DNA from: Marvania coccoides
Lineage: Eukaryota; Chlorophyta; Trebouxiophyceae; Chlorellales; Chlorellaceae
Assembly: GCA_963854735.1 (NCBI GenBank)
Contig: OY978108.1
Coordinates: 868,001-932,000, forward strand
DNA: 64,000 nt
Direction: 5' to 3'
Shown here: in pieces, positions 20,718-32,267 of the stretch
Numbering within the stretch: position 1 is the stretch's first letter
How the letters are laid out: each line of letters opens with the position of its first letter
Translations under genes and position numbers: made by a program
Notes under the pieces: model-generated
What the model was told of the DNA's origin: nothing
The model's input: the letters and a program-made list of their open reading frames with translations, nothing else
Databases searched by the model: none

Positions 20718-21278
20718 ATGAGCACTTCTACCGCCGCAGCCGCCGAGCGGTGCGTGCTCGTCACCGTGGGCACCACCCGCTTCGACGCCCTGGTGCGCGC
20801 GGTAGACTCGCCTGGGTTCGCTGCTGCTTGCACTGCCCGTGGGTACACTTCACTCGTCATTCAAGCGGGAGCCTCAGAAAGCTACCGTCCCTGCCGCCTC
20901 GTGCCCCCGGGAACCCAGTCTGCCACGCTCCCCAGCGGCCTCAGCGTGCGGTGGTTCGAGTATGCCCCCTCGCTAGCCCCGCTTTTAAATTCCGCTGAGC
21001 TGGTGGTATCGCACGCCGGCGCTGGCAGCGTTTTTGAGGCGCTGCGGCGCGGAACCGCTTTGATTGCGGTGCCCAATGCCAAGCTGATGGATGACCACCA
21101 GAAGGAGCTGGCTGGGAAGCTGGCTGAGGGTGGGCATTTGGCTGTGGCAACGCCTGACACGCTCATTGATGTTTTGACGGGTCTAGAGGTGGAGAAATTG
21201 GTGCCATATGAGGATGGAAACCCGGCGGGCATCGTGGCGAGGGTGGATGCCCTGTGTGGGGTGGTTAAGCAGCAGTAG
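20718..21278 (+). CDS. ALG13: UDP-GlcNAc transferase catalytic subunit ALG13
   Basis: Single exon, 186 aa. N-terminal CVLVTVGTTRFDALVRAVDS is the ALG13 start motif; VIQAGASESYRP, LSVRWFEYAPSLAPLLNSAE and VVSHAGAGSVFEALRRGTAL are the nucleotide-sugar-binding GT28 C-terminal domain, ending VPNAKLMDDHQKELAGKLAE. With ALG14 it adds the second GlcNAc to dolichol-PP-GlcNAc on the cytosolic face of the ER in N-glycan assembly. It lies 142 bp downstream of CSL4 on the same strand; ALG14 is not in the window. A TGTAA at 21293-21297 follows the stop closely. Confidence 0.93.
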   Translation: MSTSTAAAAERCVLVTVGTTRFDALVRAVDSPGFAAACTARGYTSLVIQAGASESYRPCRLVPPGTQSATLPSGLSVRWFEYAPSLAPLLNSAELVVSHAGAGSVFEALRRGTALIAVPNAKLMDDHQKELAGKLAEGGHLAVATPDTLIDVLTGLEVEKLVPYEDGNPAGIVARVDALCGVVKQQ

Positions 21279-21603
21279 AGGTGACTTCTTATTGTAAAGG
21301 CGGCAGGCATTTTGAATTTTAGTGCCATGAGTGGAGCTGCGCGTGTCTAGATGAGAGATGAATGTAATGGGTCACAATGCGTCACATGGCAGAGTTATAT
21401 TTCACAGAGATCACCTCCTGATGGCAGCTGGGAGGAAATTGACAGATGCAGAAGAAAATACATTTTAGTGGAGACGACGAAGTTTATTTTTATTTCTGTG
21501 TATTAACGCCAAGCGAGTGATCAATTGTCATTGCAACATAATACACCCTGCCCGCCAGCTTTGATAGTTCTCATACAACTCGGTCGAATCAAACAAACAC
21601 AAA
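21279..21603. other. Intergenic ALG13-TOM20
   Basis: 325 bp, both neighbours on the plus strand. Holds the ALG13 3' end and the TOM20 promoter; nothing else seen. Confidence 0.45.
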
Positions 21604-22464
21604 ATGGAGACTCTGGGCAGAGAGGACATCGAGCGGTGGGTGACGGAGGGTCTATTCACACTCATCACGGCAATTAAATGCTGCTAGAGCGCCATCTCCA
21701 AGGGTTCCCGTCTGTGCAGTTTCAACTGATCCTTGTTTTCCCTCTTATGCTGCAGGCTTATGTTCTTCGAGCAGGCCAGGGAGCACGCCGAGCGGGAGTA
21801 CAAAGCCAACAACAACGATGCCTTGGTGCGCTTGCACTTCCCCTCCCCTCTCTTTAAATCCCCAACTTCCTCGCCGCCGCCGCCGCCGCCGCCACTTCTT
21901 CTTCTCATTTGTTCTCTTGTTTTTATGCATTTATTTCAGGCGCTGACCAAGTGGGGCGGCGCCCTGCTGGAGCTGGCGCACTTCCGCCAGGGCGGGGAGG
22001 CGTATGAGATGATCGAGGACGCGATTGTGAAGTTTCAAAAGGCGCTCACGCTGGACTCGAAACGGCACGACGCCCAGTGGTGCCTGGGCAACGCCTTCAC
22101 CTCGCTGGGGTTCCTCTCCCCGGACGCAGCCGCAGCCAACGCCTTCTTTTCCAAGGCGGGAGGATGTTTCCAGAAGGCCGTGGACGAGGATTCCAACAAT
22201 GAGTCCTACAGGCGGGCGCTGGAGATGTCGTCTAAAGCCCCCCAGCTCTACAACGAGCTGCAGCGGCAGCTGCAGGCCTCCATGGCGGGGGGTTCCCCGC
22301 GCGGAGATGCCGGCGGCGCCGCTGGTTCTGGCGGCGGCGGCCGGGGGGCGGCGCAGCAGGCGCCCCCTCGCATTAGCGACTTTTGGTACGACGTGGCTGG
22401 GTGGGTGGCGCTGGTGGGGATTGCGGTAGGGGTGGCGGCGATGTCGCGATCTGCCGCAAGCTAA
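21604..22464 (+). CDS. TOM20: Plant-type mitochondrial import receptor TOM20
   Basis: Three exons: 21604-21635, 21756-21825, 21940-22464; 208 aa. Exon 1 is only 32 nt and its junction (GAG CG|G CTT ATG) restores DIERLMFFEQAREHAE, the expected family start. The TPR-like domain continues ALTKWGGALLELAHFRQG, MIEDAIVKFQKALTLDSK and DAQWCLGNAFTSLGFL, all plant TOM20 motifs. A Gly/Ala-rich linker leads to a C-terminal anchor DVAGWVALVGIAVGVAAMS, so the topology is the plant (tail-anchored) one, unlike fungal and animal TOM20. It recognises presequences at the outer membrane. The intron 1 donor is GTGGGT. Confidence 0.92.
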
Positions 22465-22783
22465 ATCAGATGGTAGAGATCTGTTTGGAGTGTGATAGAA
22501 TTGGCGGTATGAACATATTTTTCTAATGGACCGCTGATTCACTGAGTGGCTGGAGAAATCAGTTTGTGAACAGTTGAAGGGAGCATGTTTATTTGGCAGT
22601 GAGTGAGTATGTGTGTGTGTGCATGTTTCTGCGTTCGCTTGATTTCCTGCTGTGAATAATATAGCGTTTGTGCGTCGCGTCGAAGAAAGAAAATGTGCGT
22701 TTAAAAGAAGAAAAACACTTGAAAGACATACAGGCACCTCAGCTGCGCGCTTTTCATCCCCGAGGATGCGACCGTCCCATGCA

Positions 22784-22811
22784 CGAGCCCTGCAACTCAC
22801 AGCAGGGCTCG
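22784..22811. repeat. Perfect stem-loop (10-bp stem, 8-nt loop)
   Basis: CGAGCCCTGC at 22784-22793 and GCAGGGCTCG at 22802-22811 are exact reverse complements around AACTCACA. It lies about 320 nt past the TOM20 stop, in its probable 3' UTR or beyond. Role unknown. Confidence 0.6.
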
Positions 22812-23862
22812 CGTAAAAATAGGGCCTTTTGCGCCTGCCTCTTTCTTTCTCTGCTAAATTGTTCGTCTTTGCTATAATTACTGGGGTTTACATTACATCT
22901 TCAGCGTAATGAAAAAATGATTGAAGACTGGCTGGAGCGAGCTGAACAACCAGCCTTCACGGCTATGACCTGAAAAGCAACAAAGGGTGGGAGGAAAACA
23001 TATATTATCGGAATGGAAACATGCAGCGTTAACAGTATCATGAAACGCAGCGGTTTCTAAAAGGTGTGCTCCCGGAGACACACGCATCCATCGCATGGAA
23101 CAAGAAGTAAAAACAAGAATGGAAGCAGAAAAACCAAAGAAAAAATCAATATATATCCCGCAAAAAAATCATATGGACAGGTCGCGCAGTCAAAACACAT
23201 CATTATATCTCTTTGTTCGACGGGCATCATGGGCATTGATTTGTAAAAGCAAATTCTCCAAAAAAGAAAGTTCGCAAACAGGAACAGTGATGTACTTTAA
23301 TAAATGAATCATTGGTGCCAGGAAGTTGCTGCTGCTCTGCCGAGCAAGAAACTTGGCAGTGCCACACAGCTGCCATGCACATAGCAGTGTTCTTGAGAGC
23401 AAGGAGAAGAAAAGTGTATAATATAAAAAACAAAGAAGAATAAACACGGATACCATGCATGGCTTGTCATTCGTTGTTTTTCGTATGGGGGGAGGGGCGT
23501 TAAGTAGCAAAACAATGCTTCCCTTTTTTGGGGGGGGGCAAGTGAATGAAGTTAAGTACACCAACTGGGCCGGGCAGGGCTGCAGACGGAAGCAGGAAGC
23601 ATCATATCACTCACACATATATTGGTGGTTGTTGATTTCTCCGAAGACCCTATGGACGCGTCGGGAATGTTAGCGTTGAATGAATGAGAGAGGTCCGTTA
23701 AGGGCAGAATTTGGGGGTGGAATGAGGGGGTGGGTGTTGGGCAAAGCTACTATAATATATAGTGGGAAGATAGAATATCTTGTTGCGCCTCGTTGTAGGC
23801 GAATAAAAAAATGGAAATGAAAAAGACGGCAGAAAAGGCAGGGAGCCGCAAGTATCAGACAT

Positions 23863-23882
23863 GGGGGGGGGGGGGGGGGGGG
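23863..23882. repeat. Homopolymer run of 20 G
   Basis: Twenty consecutive G on the plus strand (C on the minus) within the gene-free stretch. Length is likely to vary or be misread by sequencing; on the minus strand it would be a C run in the PPR-SMR-cyclin 3' flank. Confidence 0.8.
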
Positions 23883-24205
23883 CAAGCTCTATGCCACCCA
23901 CGTTTATAAAAGAATCAAACAAAAACGCACATCATTGGGTTCCAGAGAGACCCCCCCAAAAAAATCATCGGCTAATTTTTAGGAAAGCGGCGTTTTCTTG
24001 GGGAAGGGGCAAAAAAATTGAACACCACGCTCGAAGAAACTTCAAATAAAAGAAGAAACAAAACGAATGATGAATTCAAAACTAATTGAGAATAAAAACA
24101 GACGATTAAAAATGTAAAAATAAGGGGGCAAGCGGTGCTGAGAAAAGAAAAAAAAATCTGATAATACCATCCGAGAGCGAGCTATGAATGAGAGTAGCAT
24201 TTCGA

Positions 24206-27200
24206 TCAAATGCCTGATGTTTGGCCGTCAGTCCTCAAGGCGGCGGGGGCTAGGACGATGGAGTCTGGCAGGGAGGTAGAACCAGGACCGGAGTCGCTGG
24301 AGCGCTCGCTGCCGGAGTCCTGCGCTGCCTGCAGGGGCACAGGACCAGGCGGGGTAGTAACTCCCGCAAGCTGTGCCAGCGTGGCAGGGTCCAGGTGCGC
24401 CAGGGGGGAGGGGGAGCGCCGCAGCGCTGCCGCCACGGCCGCCGTGTTGGCGGGTTGCTCTGCGGCCGCTGCCTCCTTGCCCAGCGCCAGCATCAGCGCC
24501 TGCGCGTCAACGACGTTCTGCACGGCCGACGCTACCGAGGCGTTGCAGCCAGAAGAGGAAGACACCATGCCAGTGGATGCTAAGCTGCTCGTGCTGGGAA
24601 CGCCAGGCATGGCAGAGAGCGCGCGCACCACATCTGCAGAGCTGCCGACGGTGGGCGGGGAGGGAGGCGACCCGGAGCGAGACGCGGGCAGCGAGCCTGC
24701 TCTGAGAAGGCCATTGCCGTTTTCGCCGCCGCTGCCGCCTGAACCGCTGCTGCTGGCGCTGCCAGCCTCGCTGGGGGCGGAGCCTCCGCCGTTGGCGACC
24801 TTTCCCACGGTGCGCTGCGCTGCTTTGATGGCGACGGACAGCTCTGGCGTGGACATGTCGAGGTAACCTGTGAGCTTTGCCAGTGTGGTCGGCCAAAAAG
24901 GAATGACCCCCCGCGCACGACGGTCGGTGTACATCACCGCAGCAGCAATCACAGACGGCCTGCAGTTCAGGAAGGCCATCTCCGCCAAGCACTCGCCCAC
25001 AATGTCGAAAGCTCGCCCCGCGAGGGAGCCGGCGTCGGTGGATTCCAGATGGTGCCCCCCCAGCCGCTCCAGGTAGAGCTTGAGGCAGCGCAGGGTGGAT
25101 ATGGCGGCAGTGTCTTGCCCCAGTACGTGCCGCACGTTCCACGCCATCTGGTCCACCGCTTGGGAGGGCAGTCCAGCTGTGAGCATAGGGTCGGTGAGGG
25201 AGCCGGCAGCAGCGGGCCCGTCGACCTGTTCGGCAGCAATGACCACGCAGGCGGTGGCCAGCAGGTCGAGCAGGTCGGGCGCGATGGTGCATGACGTTGA
25301 CATGACGCGATCCATGAGCAGGACAGCGTCGTGGCCTGCCTCGGCTTTGGCGCCCAGCGCGGCGGCCACGTCGGCGCAGCGCGCGACCAGCTCCGCGCGG
25401 CGCTGCAGGTAGGCGAAGCCCATGTTCTGCAGCGCCAGGCAGTGCGTCTTCTCGAAGAGGCGGACAGCGGCAAAGGCATCGCTGCATCGCTGCTCCACAG
25501 ATGACTGCAGAAGAGGGAAAAGGGAAGTTGGGATCGTCTTGAATCACATGACGGTGCATTTTAAGATGAAAAGAAAAAACAAAAAGAAAAAAACGAGCTA
25601 AAATGTGATGCAAAATATAAAATAAAGAAAGGCATTCAACAAAACATTCGAAGAAACTATCTTATCCTTACCTCCTTCTGATTGCCAGGGTCGTCCAGAC
25701 GGGCGCCCACGCCCGCCAGGCCCGCCAGCGACTTGTCCGCTACCGAGGGCAGCATGTCGGTGCACGGGAAGAACACAAACACGCTGGCCTCAAACGCTCC
25801 CGACAGCAGCCAGGCAGCCACATCAGGCCCCGCAGCCTCCAGGGTGCCAGACACGCCGCCTTCGCCAAAAGGCTTGAAGGGCGCGCCCCACCAGGCCATC
25901 ATTGCGGCCACCGCCTCCTTCACCACCAGGTTGCCTTGCTCCTTGGCGCCCCGCCCCCTGTCGGTAACGATGCTGAGCCTGGCGGGCGCTGCGGCGGCGC
26001 CGTGGGTGGCGAGCACCGCCTTGAGGGACATCAGCCACGCGTACAAGCTGAGCATGGCCACCCCGGCGGTCATGGCATGCAGGTTGACCTCAGCTCGCGG
26101 CATGTGCGGCACCAGCCTCGCCTGGCCAAAGTGGCCCTCCGCGACGGATGTTTTGAACAGCACCAGCGCCTTGCGCTGCGCCCACACCGCGCCCGTCTCC
26201 CACAGCGCGTCGATGATGGCGTTGTAGACGATGGCGTCGGCGCGGCACCCCTGCAAGCGCATGCGCTCAAACGCCCCCAGCGCCCGCCGCCACTGCCCAC
26301 CCTTCTCGAGCGCCGAGATCAGCGCGGTGTACGTCACCACGTCGGGCGTGCACCCCTGCACCTGCATCTCCGCAAACACCTCCTCTGCCCGCTCCCACTG
26401 GGCGCCCTGCCCCAGCGCCGTGATCAGCGAGTTGAAGGTGACGGTGTTGGGGCTGCACCGCTCGCGCACCATCTCGTGGAACAGCTCCAGCGCCAGCTCC
26501 CACCGCCCCGCCTTCTCGCAGGCGGAAATGAGCGAGGAGTAGGTGATGACGTTGCGCTCACAGCCGCGGTACAACATCTCCTGGAACACCTCCATCACGC
26601 GGTCCAGCTGCCCCGCTTTGCCGTAGGCGGAGATGAGGGCGTTGTAGGTGGTGGAATTGGGCGCGAATCCCTCGTCCAGCATGCGGCGGTAGACGGACAC
26701 CGCCTCGCGCGGCTGGCTGCACATGTTGCAGGCGATGAGCAGGGTGTTGTATGTGCGCAGCACGGGCTCCACCCCCTCCGCCTTCATGCTACCCAGCACC
26801 TCCACAGCTTCCTCCCAGCTTCCCATTTTGCCGTAGACATCTATCAGTGTGTTATAGGTAACGACGTTGGGGGTGCAGCGGTCGGCGCGCATCGAGTGGT
26901 AGGTCTGAAGCGCCAGGTCGTACTTGCTGCACTTGATGCACACGTTCATGAGCGCGGTGTAGGTGTGCACGTTGCGCGGCACCCCGCACGCCTTCATCTC
27001 GGCAGCCAGCGCCAGCGCGCGCTCAACGTCATGGCTGGAAATACACAGCGAGATGGCGGCAGTGTAGGAGAACACGTCCAGCAGCGACTGCAGCGGGTGG
27101 CCCACGTCCAGGGCGCGAATCCAGTCGAACAGCTCCGCCGCCCGGCGGTACATTCCCCCCCTCGCCAGCTCCTTCAGCACCAGCGCGCAGGAGCGGCCCT

Positions 27201-27927
27201 GCAGCTGGAATAGCGCCTGATAGACGGGGTCGGACAGCGGCTGGCTTGCGGGGATGGAGGAAATGAGCGCGGAGATGGCGTCCACCGCTGCCTCTTCAGG
27301 CCCCGCTTCATCGGGCGAGTCACCGCCGTTTCTGCGGCCCCCGCGCACCGCGCCGCCGCCCACACTGTTGTTATAGTAGCCGCTGCCATTGCCACGGCCG
27401 TTGCGCTGCCCGTTGCGCCCATTGCCGTTGCGGTGCTGGCCGTTATGACGCCCTTGCTGGCCAGTGCCGTTGCTGTTGCCTCCGCGGCTGCGGGTCTTGC
27501 CGAACCAGGGCGCCTTGAACCCGCCCGCGTCTTGAATGGCCTGCCCGCCCCACCCCAGGTTGGGCATGGTCACGTAGGCAGCGCCCTCCAGCCCTGCAGC
27601 GTTGCCGCCAATGGCGGGAGCAGCATAGCCATCTGTGCTGGTAACCAGAGGGAACTGCACAGCCCCTGCTGCTGCGAGGTGGTGGTACCCGGTGTATCCG
27701 TTAGAGTAGGCCGGCATGGAGGCGTACGCGGCCGCTTCCATGACCTCTAGGCCCAGCGAAGCGCTGCCCGCTGCCACCGCCGCCTGAAACGGCAGGCCAA
27801 AGCCCTGCGTCGGGTAGAACCCCCCACGGGCTGCTGCAACCGGGCCCGGCTTGCCGTGGTCGGCCAAACTCATGTTCCCCACCATTCCTGCGAGCGACTC
27901 GGGGCTCTCCCATGCCCTCGACATCAT
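24206..27927 (-). CDS. PPR-SMR-cyclin protein (organellar RNA-binding)
   Basis: Two exons, 27927..25672 and 25504..24206, phase 0; 1184 aa. Residues 1-270 are low complexity, Gly/Ala/Asn-rich. About nine 35-residue PPRs span roughly 280-600, for example VVTYNTLIDVYGKMGSWEEA, TTYNALISAYGKAGQLDRVM and VTFNSLITALGQGAQWERAE. An SMR domain follows (VNLHAMTAGVAMLSLYAWL, VTDRGRGAKEQGNLVVKEAV). After the intron comes a cyclin-box-like helical domain (about 755-990) with FEKTHCLALQNMGFAYLQRR, DRVMSTSCTIAPDLLDLLAT and ECLAEMAFLNCRPSVIAAAV. This PPR-SMR-cyclin order was described by Tourasse and colleagues for green-algal PPR3, PPR4 and PPR6. The last ~190 residues are Ser/Ala-rich. A plastid role is likely; which RNA it binds is unknown. 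Confidence 0.88.
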
Positions 27928-28983
27928 AATAGCAACTCTCGCCTAAATTTTCCCTGTGTGCCCAAGCGCACGGTATCTAACTTCTACGGCTACAAGAGAG
28001 AGAAAAATGCGGGGCGGGTGAGATGGCGGTTTAGATGGCGAGCTTTGGAGGACCGAATGCACTTTTCATTCGCCACTTTTTTTTTCCGCCACACCCTCAC
28101 CTTAGGACATCAGTTTTGGTTAGGAATCGTTTGTTGACGTTTTTTAATCAGTATATGGAGCGAAAATTATCGAAAAGTGGGACAATATCGCGACACAAGA
28201 CCACTATTTTCTTTCTTTTTCCAAGAAAAGAAAAAGCGGTTCGCTTTTCACCTCAAAAAACCGCGCGCCGACTGAGTTTGAGGCGGGAGGAGGGGGAGGC
28301 GGGAGGAGGGAGGGGCGCGGGGGCACAGGGCGGCTCTAGGTATTCTCAGCTGCACACCGCTGCAGCTGGTCTAGAGGGTAGTCAGCAAAGCGGAGAGGCA
28401 TGCTGCCATGGCCTTCTGCCGTCTGCACGGCTCCTCTAAAATTAGGCTGTCTACTCCGCCGTGCATCCAGCCACGGCCCTCGCCGCCATGCCGCTGGAGA
28501 CGCGTCGCATGTGTTCTTAACATTTCATTTTTATTTTTATTTTTCACTTTGCCTTCTAAAGTTTATTCAGTCATCAAAAGACGTCAGCCGGTCATGCAGC
28601 TCTCGTCCTTTCCTTGAAACCATTCCAGCTTTCTGTCATCAGCTTTTTTCACCACTATACCCATCAACAGATTGAACTCGGCAGCAGCACCGCGTATCTC
28701 AAAACACGCTCTGCAGTGCACGCTGTCAGTTCAGCCCTCCGCCAACTCCTTTCCTAAAAAGCGTGAAAACTCCAAGCAGCGTCACTGGCGCAATGTCCTT
28801 CCCGCTCCTCTCACGGCTTCCCTTCCCCAGTGAAAATAAATTTGAAAATGAACTGCTGCCTGAGAAGACAGACTGAGCTGCTTTTAAAAATTGAACAAAA
28901 CCCTGTGAAGACCGCCTCGCCGCAGCATTCATCACAAACCAAAAACATTCGTAGCATAAAAATACTGCAGACAACAGGCAGCC
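27928..28983. promoter_or_regulatory. Divergent upstream region, PPR-SMR-cyclin and rhomboid
   Basis: 1.06 kb between divergent start codons, no gene recognised. It contains a purine-rich GGGAGG block at about 28280-28320. It could hide a small RNA or short ORF, but none shows supporting motifs. Confidence 0.5.
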
Positions 28984-30052
28984 ATGGGGCAGTCCATCAT
29001 CGTGCAGGTACGCCACAATAATTTAAAGACATGTTATTCCCATGATCGTGTTCGGTCCCCTCCGCACCTCTTTTCTCCTTCCATATCGTGTCCTTCATCC
29101 ACCAAACATAAATTTATTTTTTTCATTCTATATACAACCCATAAACGGCCATCAAACATGCCCACCCAAGTACAGGCTCTCCAACAGCCTGTGACGTCGC
29201 TGCTGTCGCTCCTCCTCGTTGCCCTATTTGCCTTAATCCACCAGCATCACGCTGGCTATGAGCACGTCGGAATGAGCTACCAGCGCGTGGTGACGGACAG
29301 GGAGCTGTGGCGTGGCGTCATTGCCCAGCTGAGCCACGTTGAAGTTCTTCACCTGCTGTTCAACTTGAGCGCTCTGTGGTCAATAGGCATCGCAGAGAGC
29401 ACCATGGGTTATATTTACTACCTCAAACAGACCGCGCTGCTGTTCATACTGTCCCCAGTGGTAAGGCACTGGAGCCCATCTTCTATACAAAAATCACCGA
29501 TTTTATTCAAAAATAACAGTTCTCAAGCGCTGCGTATTTCCCCCACTCTCTCGCGCGTAGCTCTGCATGCTGCTCTACCACCTGGCCATCCACGTGGCCC
29601 ACAAAGAGAGCTACCGCCACGTCACCGCTGTGGGCTACTCGTGCGTGCTGTTTGGGTGGATGACTGTCATGGCGGTGGAACACCCCGGCGGCATCACAAT
29701 GCTGCCTTTGTTTGGGGTGGGAAATTTGCCCATGTGGCTCACCCCCTTTGGCTCCCTCATTTTCACCTCCATTGTCATCCCTCGGGCCTCGTTTGTGGGC
29801 CACCTGTCTGGCATTTTGGCAGGGTACGCAATATGCACTCCGCTGTTTGGGATCGTGCCGGCGTGGCTCGCAATAGGGCTGCTGCTGGTTATTCTGGCGG
29901 GCACGGGGGCGGACTTTGTGCTCAATAAGCGAGAAATTTGGGAGGGTCTTGATATTCCGCTGCTGTCGAGGCTGTTGGGAGGGCCTGGCGGGGGCAGCAG
30001 CGGGGAGTTGGCAGACGTGGAAGCCGTGCCACGAGGGCGTACGCTGGAATGA
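28984..30052 (+). CDS. Rhomboid-family intramembrane serine protease (plant RBL13-like)
   Basis: Three exons: 28984-29007, 29176-29460, 29561-30052; 266 aa. Exon 1 is 24 nt (MGQSIIVQ) and joins ALQQPVTSLL in phase 0. YEHVGMSYQRVV, ELWRGVIAQLSHVEVLHLLF and NLSALWSIG match the plant RBL13 subgroup. The catalytic Ser lies in TAVGYSCVLFGWM (GYSC instead of the usual GASG) and the catalytic His in ASFVGHLSGILAGY. About six membrane helices. The short hydrophilic tail is Gly-rich. Substrate and membrane are unknown; related plant members lack firm assignment. The first-exon start is supported by splicing to the conserved N terminus. Confidence 0.88.
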
Positions 30053-30206
30053 GTTGACAGCAGCAGAGGGAGTGGGGGGCGGCGAAGACAGCAAAAAATT
30101 AAACAAAACCCCTAAAAATAATTTGAATTTACGAGTATGCCCCAAGTGGTACTTTTATTATTAAAATATTTATTATTTAATTCAACGAGTTGATTCGTTG
30201 GTCCAT

Positions 30207-32267
30207 TCATTCATCAGAAGGATGGCGCTCTTCGCCTTCTTCTTGCGCCTCCTCCTCCAGCTGCCTCAGGTCCGGCAGCCGCACGCCCAGCAGCCCAGCC
30301 AGGTTGCTGGCGGGCCCTGACAGCCCACCGGCCTCTTGGTAAGATGCCAGCAGGCTGGCCACCAAATTTGTGTCAACGTCAACAGGCCGCAATCCTGCCT
30401 CTTCCACTGCTGCTTCCCCTCCTTCGCGGGGTGCTTCTGCTGCCAATGCGCTGGTTCCTACTTCTGCGCCACCAACGAGATGCTCCTGCCGCACAAAGGA
30501 CTCTGCCAGCGTCGTCCCAGCGAGCTGCGCCTCCAGCGCCTGGCTGTAATTCGCCATGAAACCCGCCTCGCACTCGTCATCACTGTCGGTAGCCGTCTCC
30601 GCCGCCGCCCAGGGGTCGTCAATCCCACCCCCGCTTGAATTTCTTCCTTCCTCGCTGCTGCTGTCACTGCCGCTGCCATTATAAAAGGAAGAACCCTCAT
30701 CTGAAGAAGCGTCTTCGTCTTCGCCGTCATCTTCGTCGAGCATCGCGGGGTGGCACCGCCCCTTCACCCCGGTTTGAATGCCCAGCGTGCGCTGCAGCTC
30801 CGCAAAAAAGGTCCGCTCATCAAAAGCTATTCCCGACCGATGAGGAGGCACGCTGGCGCCCTCAGGCCCCGCCACAGCCTCCATAAACTGTTGCACACGA
30901 GACGCCAGCTCCTCAGGGTCAAATCGCGCCCCTTGTGCAGTCGCCGCACCGCTGGTGACGCCGACGCCATTTTTCTGTTTCCCACGCCGCTGATCGGCCT
31001 GCAGCTCCTCCTCCCGCCGCTTCAGCTCCGCCTCCAGGTCATCAGGGGCGTCGTACATCCATGCCTCGCCGTCGGAAGGCGGCACGGGCGCGGCTGCCAG
31101 CGCTGCAGCATCGAATTCTTTGGCTGCCAGCGCTGCCACTTCACCTGCCGCTGCCCCCTCGTTTTCCGCCAGCAGGATCTCAAAACCTGCTGCTAGTTTT
31201 GCGCCGAGCAGGGCAGGCGCGTGGTCGGGGTGGCTGGGCAGCGGCAGCTGGGGCCAGCCTCTGGGTGGCGAATACTCTTGGAGAGAAACTTGTGCAAAGA
31301 GACAGCGACTGAAAGTAACGCTGGTGAGGACCATGTGCTCGGGAGGAAAGAACGCCATGCGGGCTGCGACCCGTATGTCTCCAGGGTCCCTCAGGTAGAA
31401 AGCATCGACCGCTGCTGCCACCGCCTGCGGCCGCTTCTTCAGCACCGCCGCCAGCCGCGCCGGCAGCACAGCTCGCGCCCTGTGCATCAGCCCCGCAGCG
31501 CGCGTAGGGAAGCCTTCCAGCCGGTGCCCCACCGCAGCATGCGCAGCATCCCCAGCAGCGCGAGCCGCGCTCCCTCCGTTTTCGCCTCTCAATGCTTGCA
31601 GCGCAGCAGCCAGGCTGAGGGGCTGCTGCGCCCACTCTGGCGGATCGGCAGAGTTCTTTCGGGGCAGGGGGACCAGGTGCAGTCGCCCCTTGTGCAGCCA
31701 CACTCGATTTTCGATGGAATGTGGCTTCGCCCAGCGCGGCAAAGCGTAGGCGGCTTCTATCAACAGAAACTCGCCGTCGTTGTCCCAAACGCGTGCGCTG
31801 ACGCCAAAAGCGCGCGTCAACTCCAGCAGCAGCCAGACAATGAACCACTCGTCGTCCACGTTGTCGCCGTACCCCACCGACCCCCAAAGAAATGGAGGCA
31901 GAGAGGGCAGCGTCGGCGACTCTTTGCCGCTGCCGTTTGCAGCCGAGGTTGTCTTCGCGAGCCAAGGCGGAATATGGCTGGAGGGGAATGTGTGAAGGGT
32001 GAAGGCTTCCTTCGACCAGATGTACTCCTCCAGAAATGGGGCAACGTGACGGAGCAGCGGGCCAACCAGCTGTTCAGCGTCGGTGCCTGCTCATATACTC
32101 ATACGTGGAAAGAGGGTGGCGAAAGTGTTAATGCGCGAATATTTGGGGACAAAGAAGAGGTCATTAAGCTTGCCTGGGGCTGGGTGCAGCTCGAAATTCA
32201 CGACATTTTCAATAATTGCATCTGGAGCGCCGAGGCCCATGTCTGTATCTGCGCCGAGCCACTCCAT
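30207..32267 (-). CDS. ECD: Ecdysoneless (ECD/SGT1) family protein
   Basis: Two exons, 32267..32174 and 32086..30207; 657 aa. The 87-nt intron is GC-AG (CCAG|GCAAGC ... GAGCAG|GC) in phase 1; no GT donor fits the phase. Joined, it gives VVNFELHPAPGTDAEQLVG, then LRHVAPFLEEYIWSKEAF, which aligns with the ECD N terminus. The core VGYGDNVDDEWFIVWLLLEL, WDNDGEFLLIEAAYALPRW, RLEGFPTRAAGLMHRARAVL and AVDAFYLRDPGDIRVAARMA with FPPEHMVLTSVTFSRCLFAQ is diagnostic. The C-terminal third is acidic and Ser-rich (DEDDGEDEDASSDEGSS), as in other ECD proteins. ECD links pre-mRNA splicing (PRPF8) and HSP90/R2TP co-chaperone work in animals; function here is inferred. Confidence 0.9.
32087..32173 (-). other. 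GC-AG intron in ECD gene
   Basis: Minus strand, donor CCAG|GCAAGC, acceptor GAGCAG|GC, 87 nt. The read-through frame hits TGA within it, and removing it joins two conserved ECD segments in frame. Confidence 0.8.

Larger units (their letters stand above)
22465..24205. other. 1.7-kb gene-free stretch between convergent genes
   Basis: No protein gene recognised on either strand. It includes the 3' UTRs of TOM20 (plus) and the PPR-SMR-cyclin gene (minus). Notable items are a short TG repeat near 22611-22620, a perfect 10-bp-stem hairpin at 22784-22811 and a run of 20 G at 23863-23882. Confidence 0.55.

Noticed and set aside
24507..25613. Long open frames overlapping the PPR-SMR-cyclin gene in other frames (both strands)
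   Set aside because: Arg/Ala-rich translations without motifs; they are shadows produced by the GC-rich coding sequence.
32087..32110. In-frame TGA in ECD as selenocysteine, or an 18-nt mini-intron (GTATGAG...GAGCAG)
   Set aside because: A normal-sized 87-nt intron with a GC donor joins the two conserved segments better and removes both the TGA and the unconserved stretch upstream.
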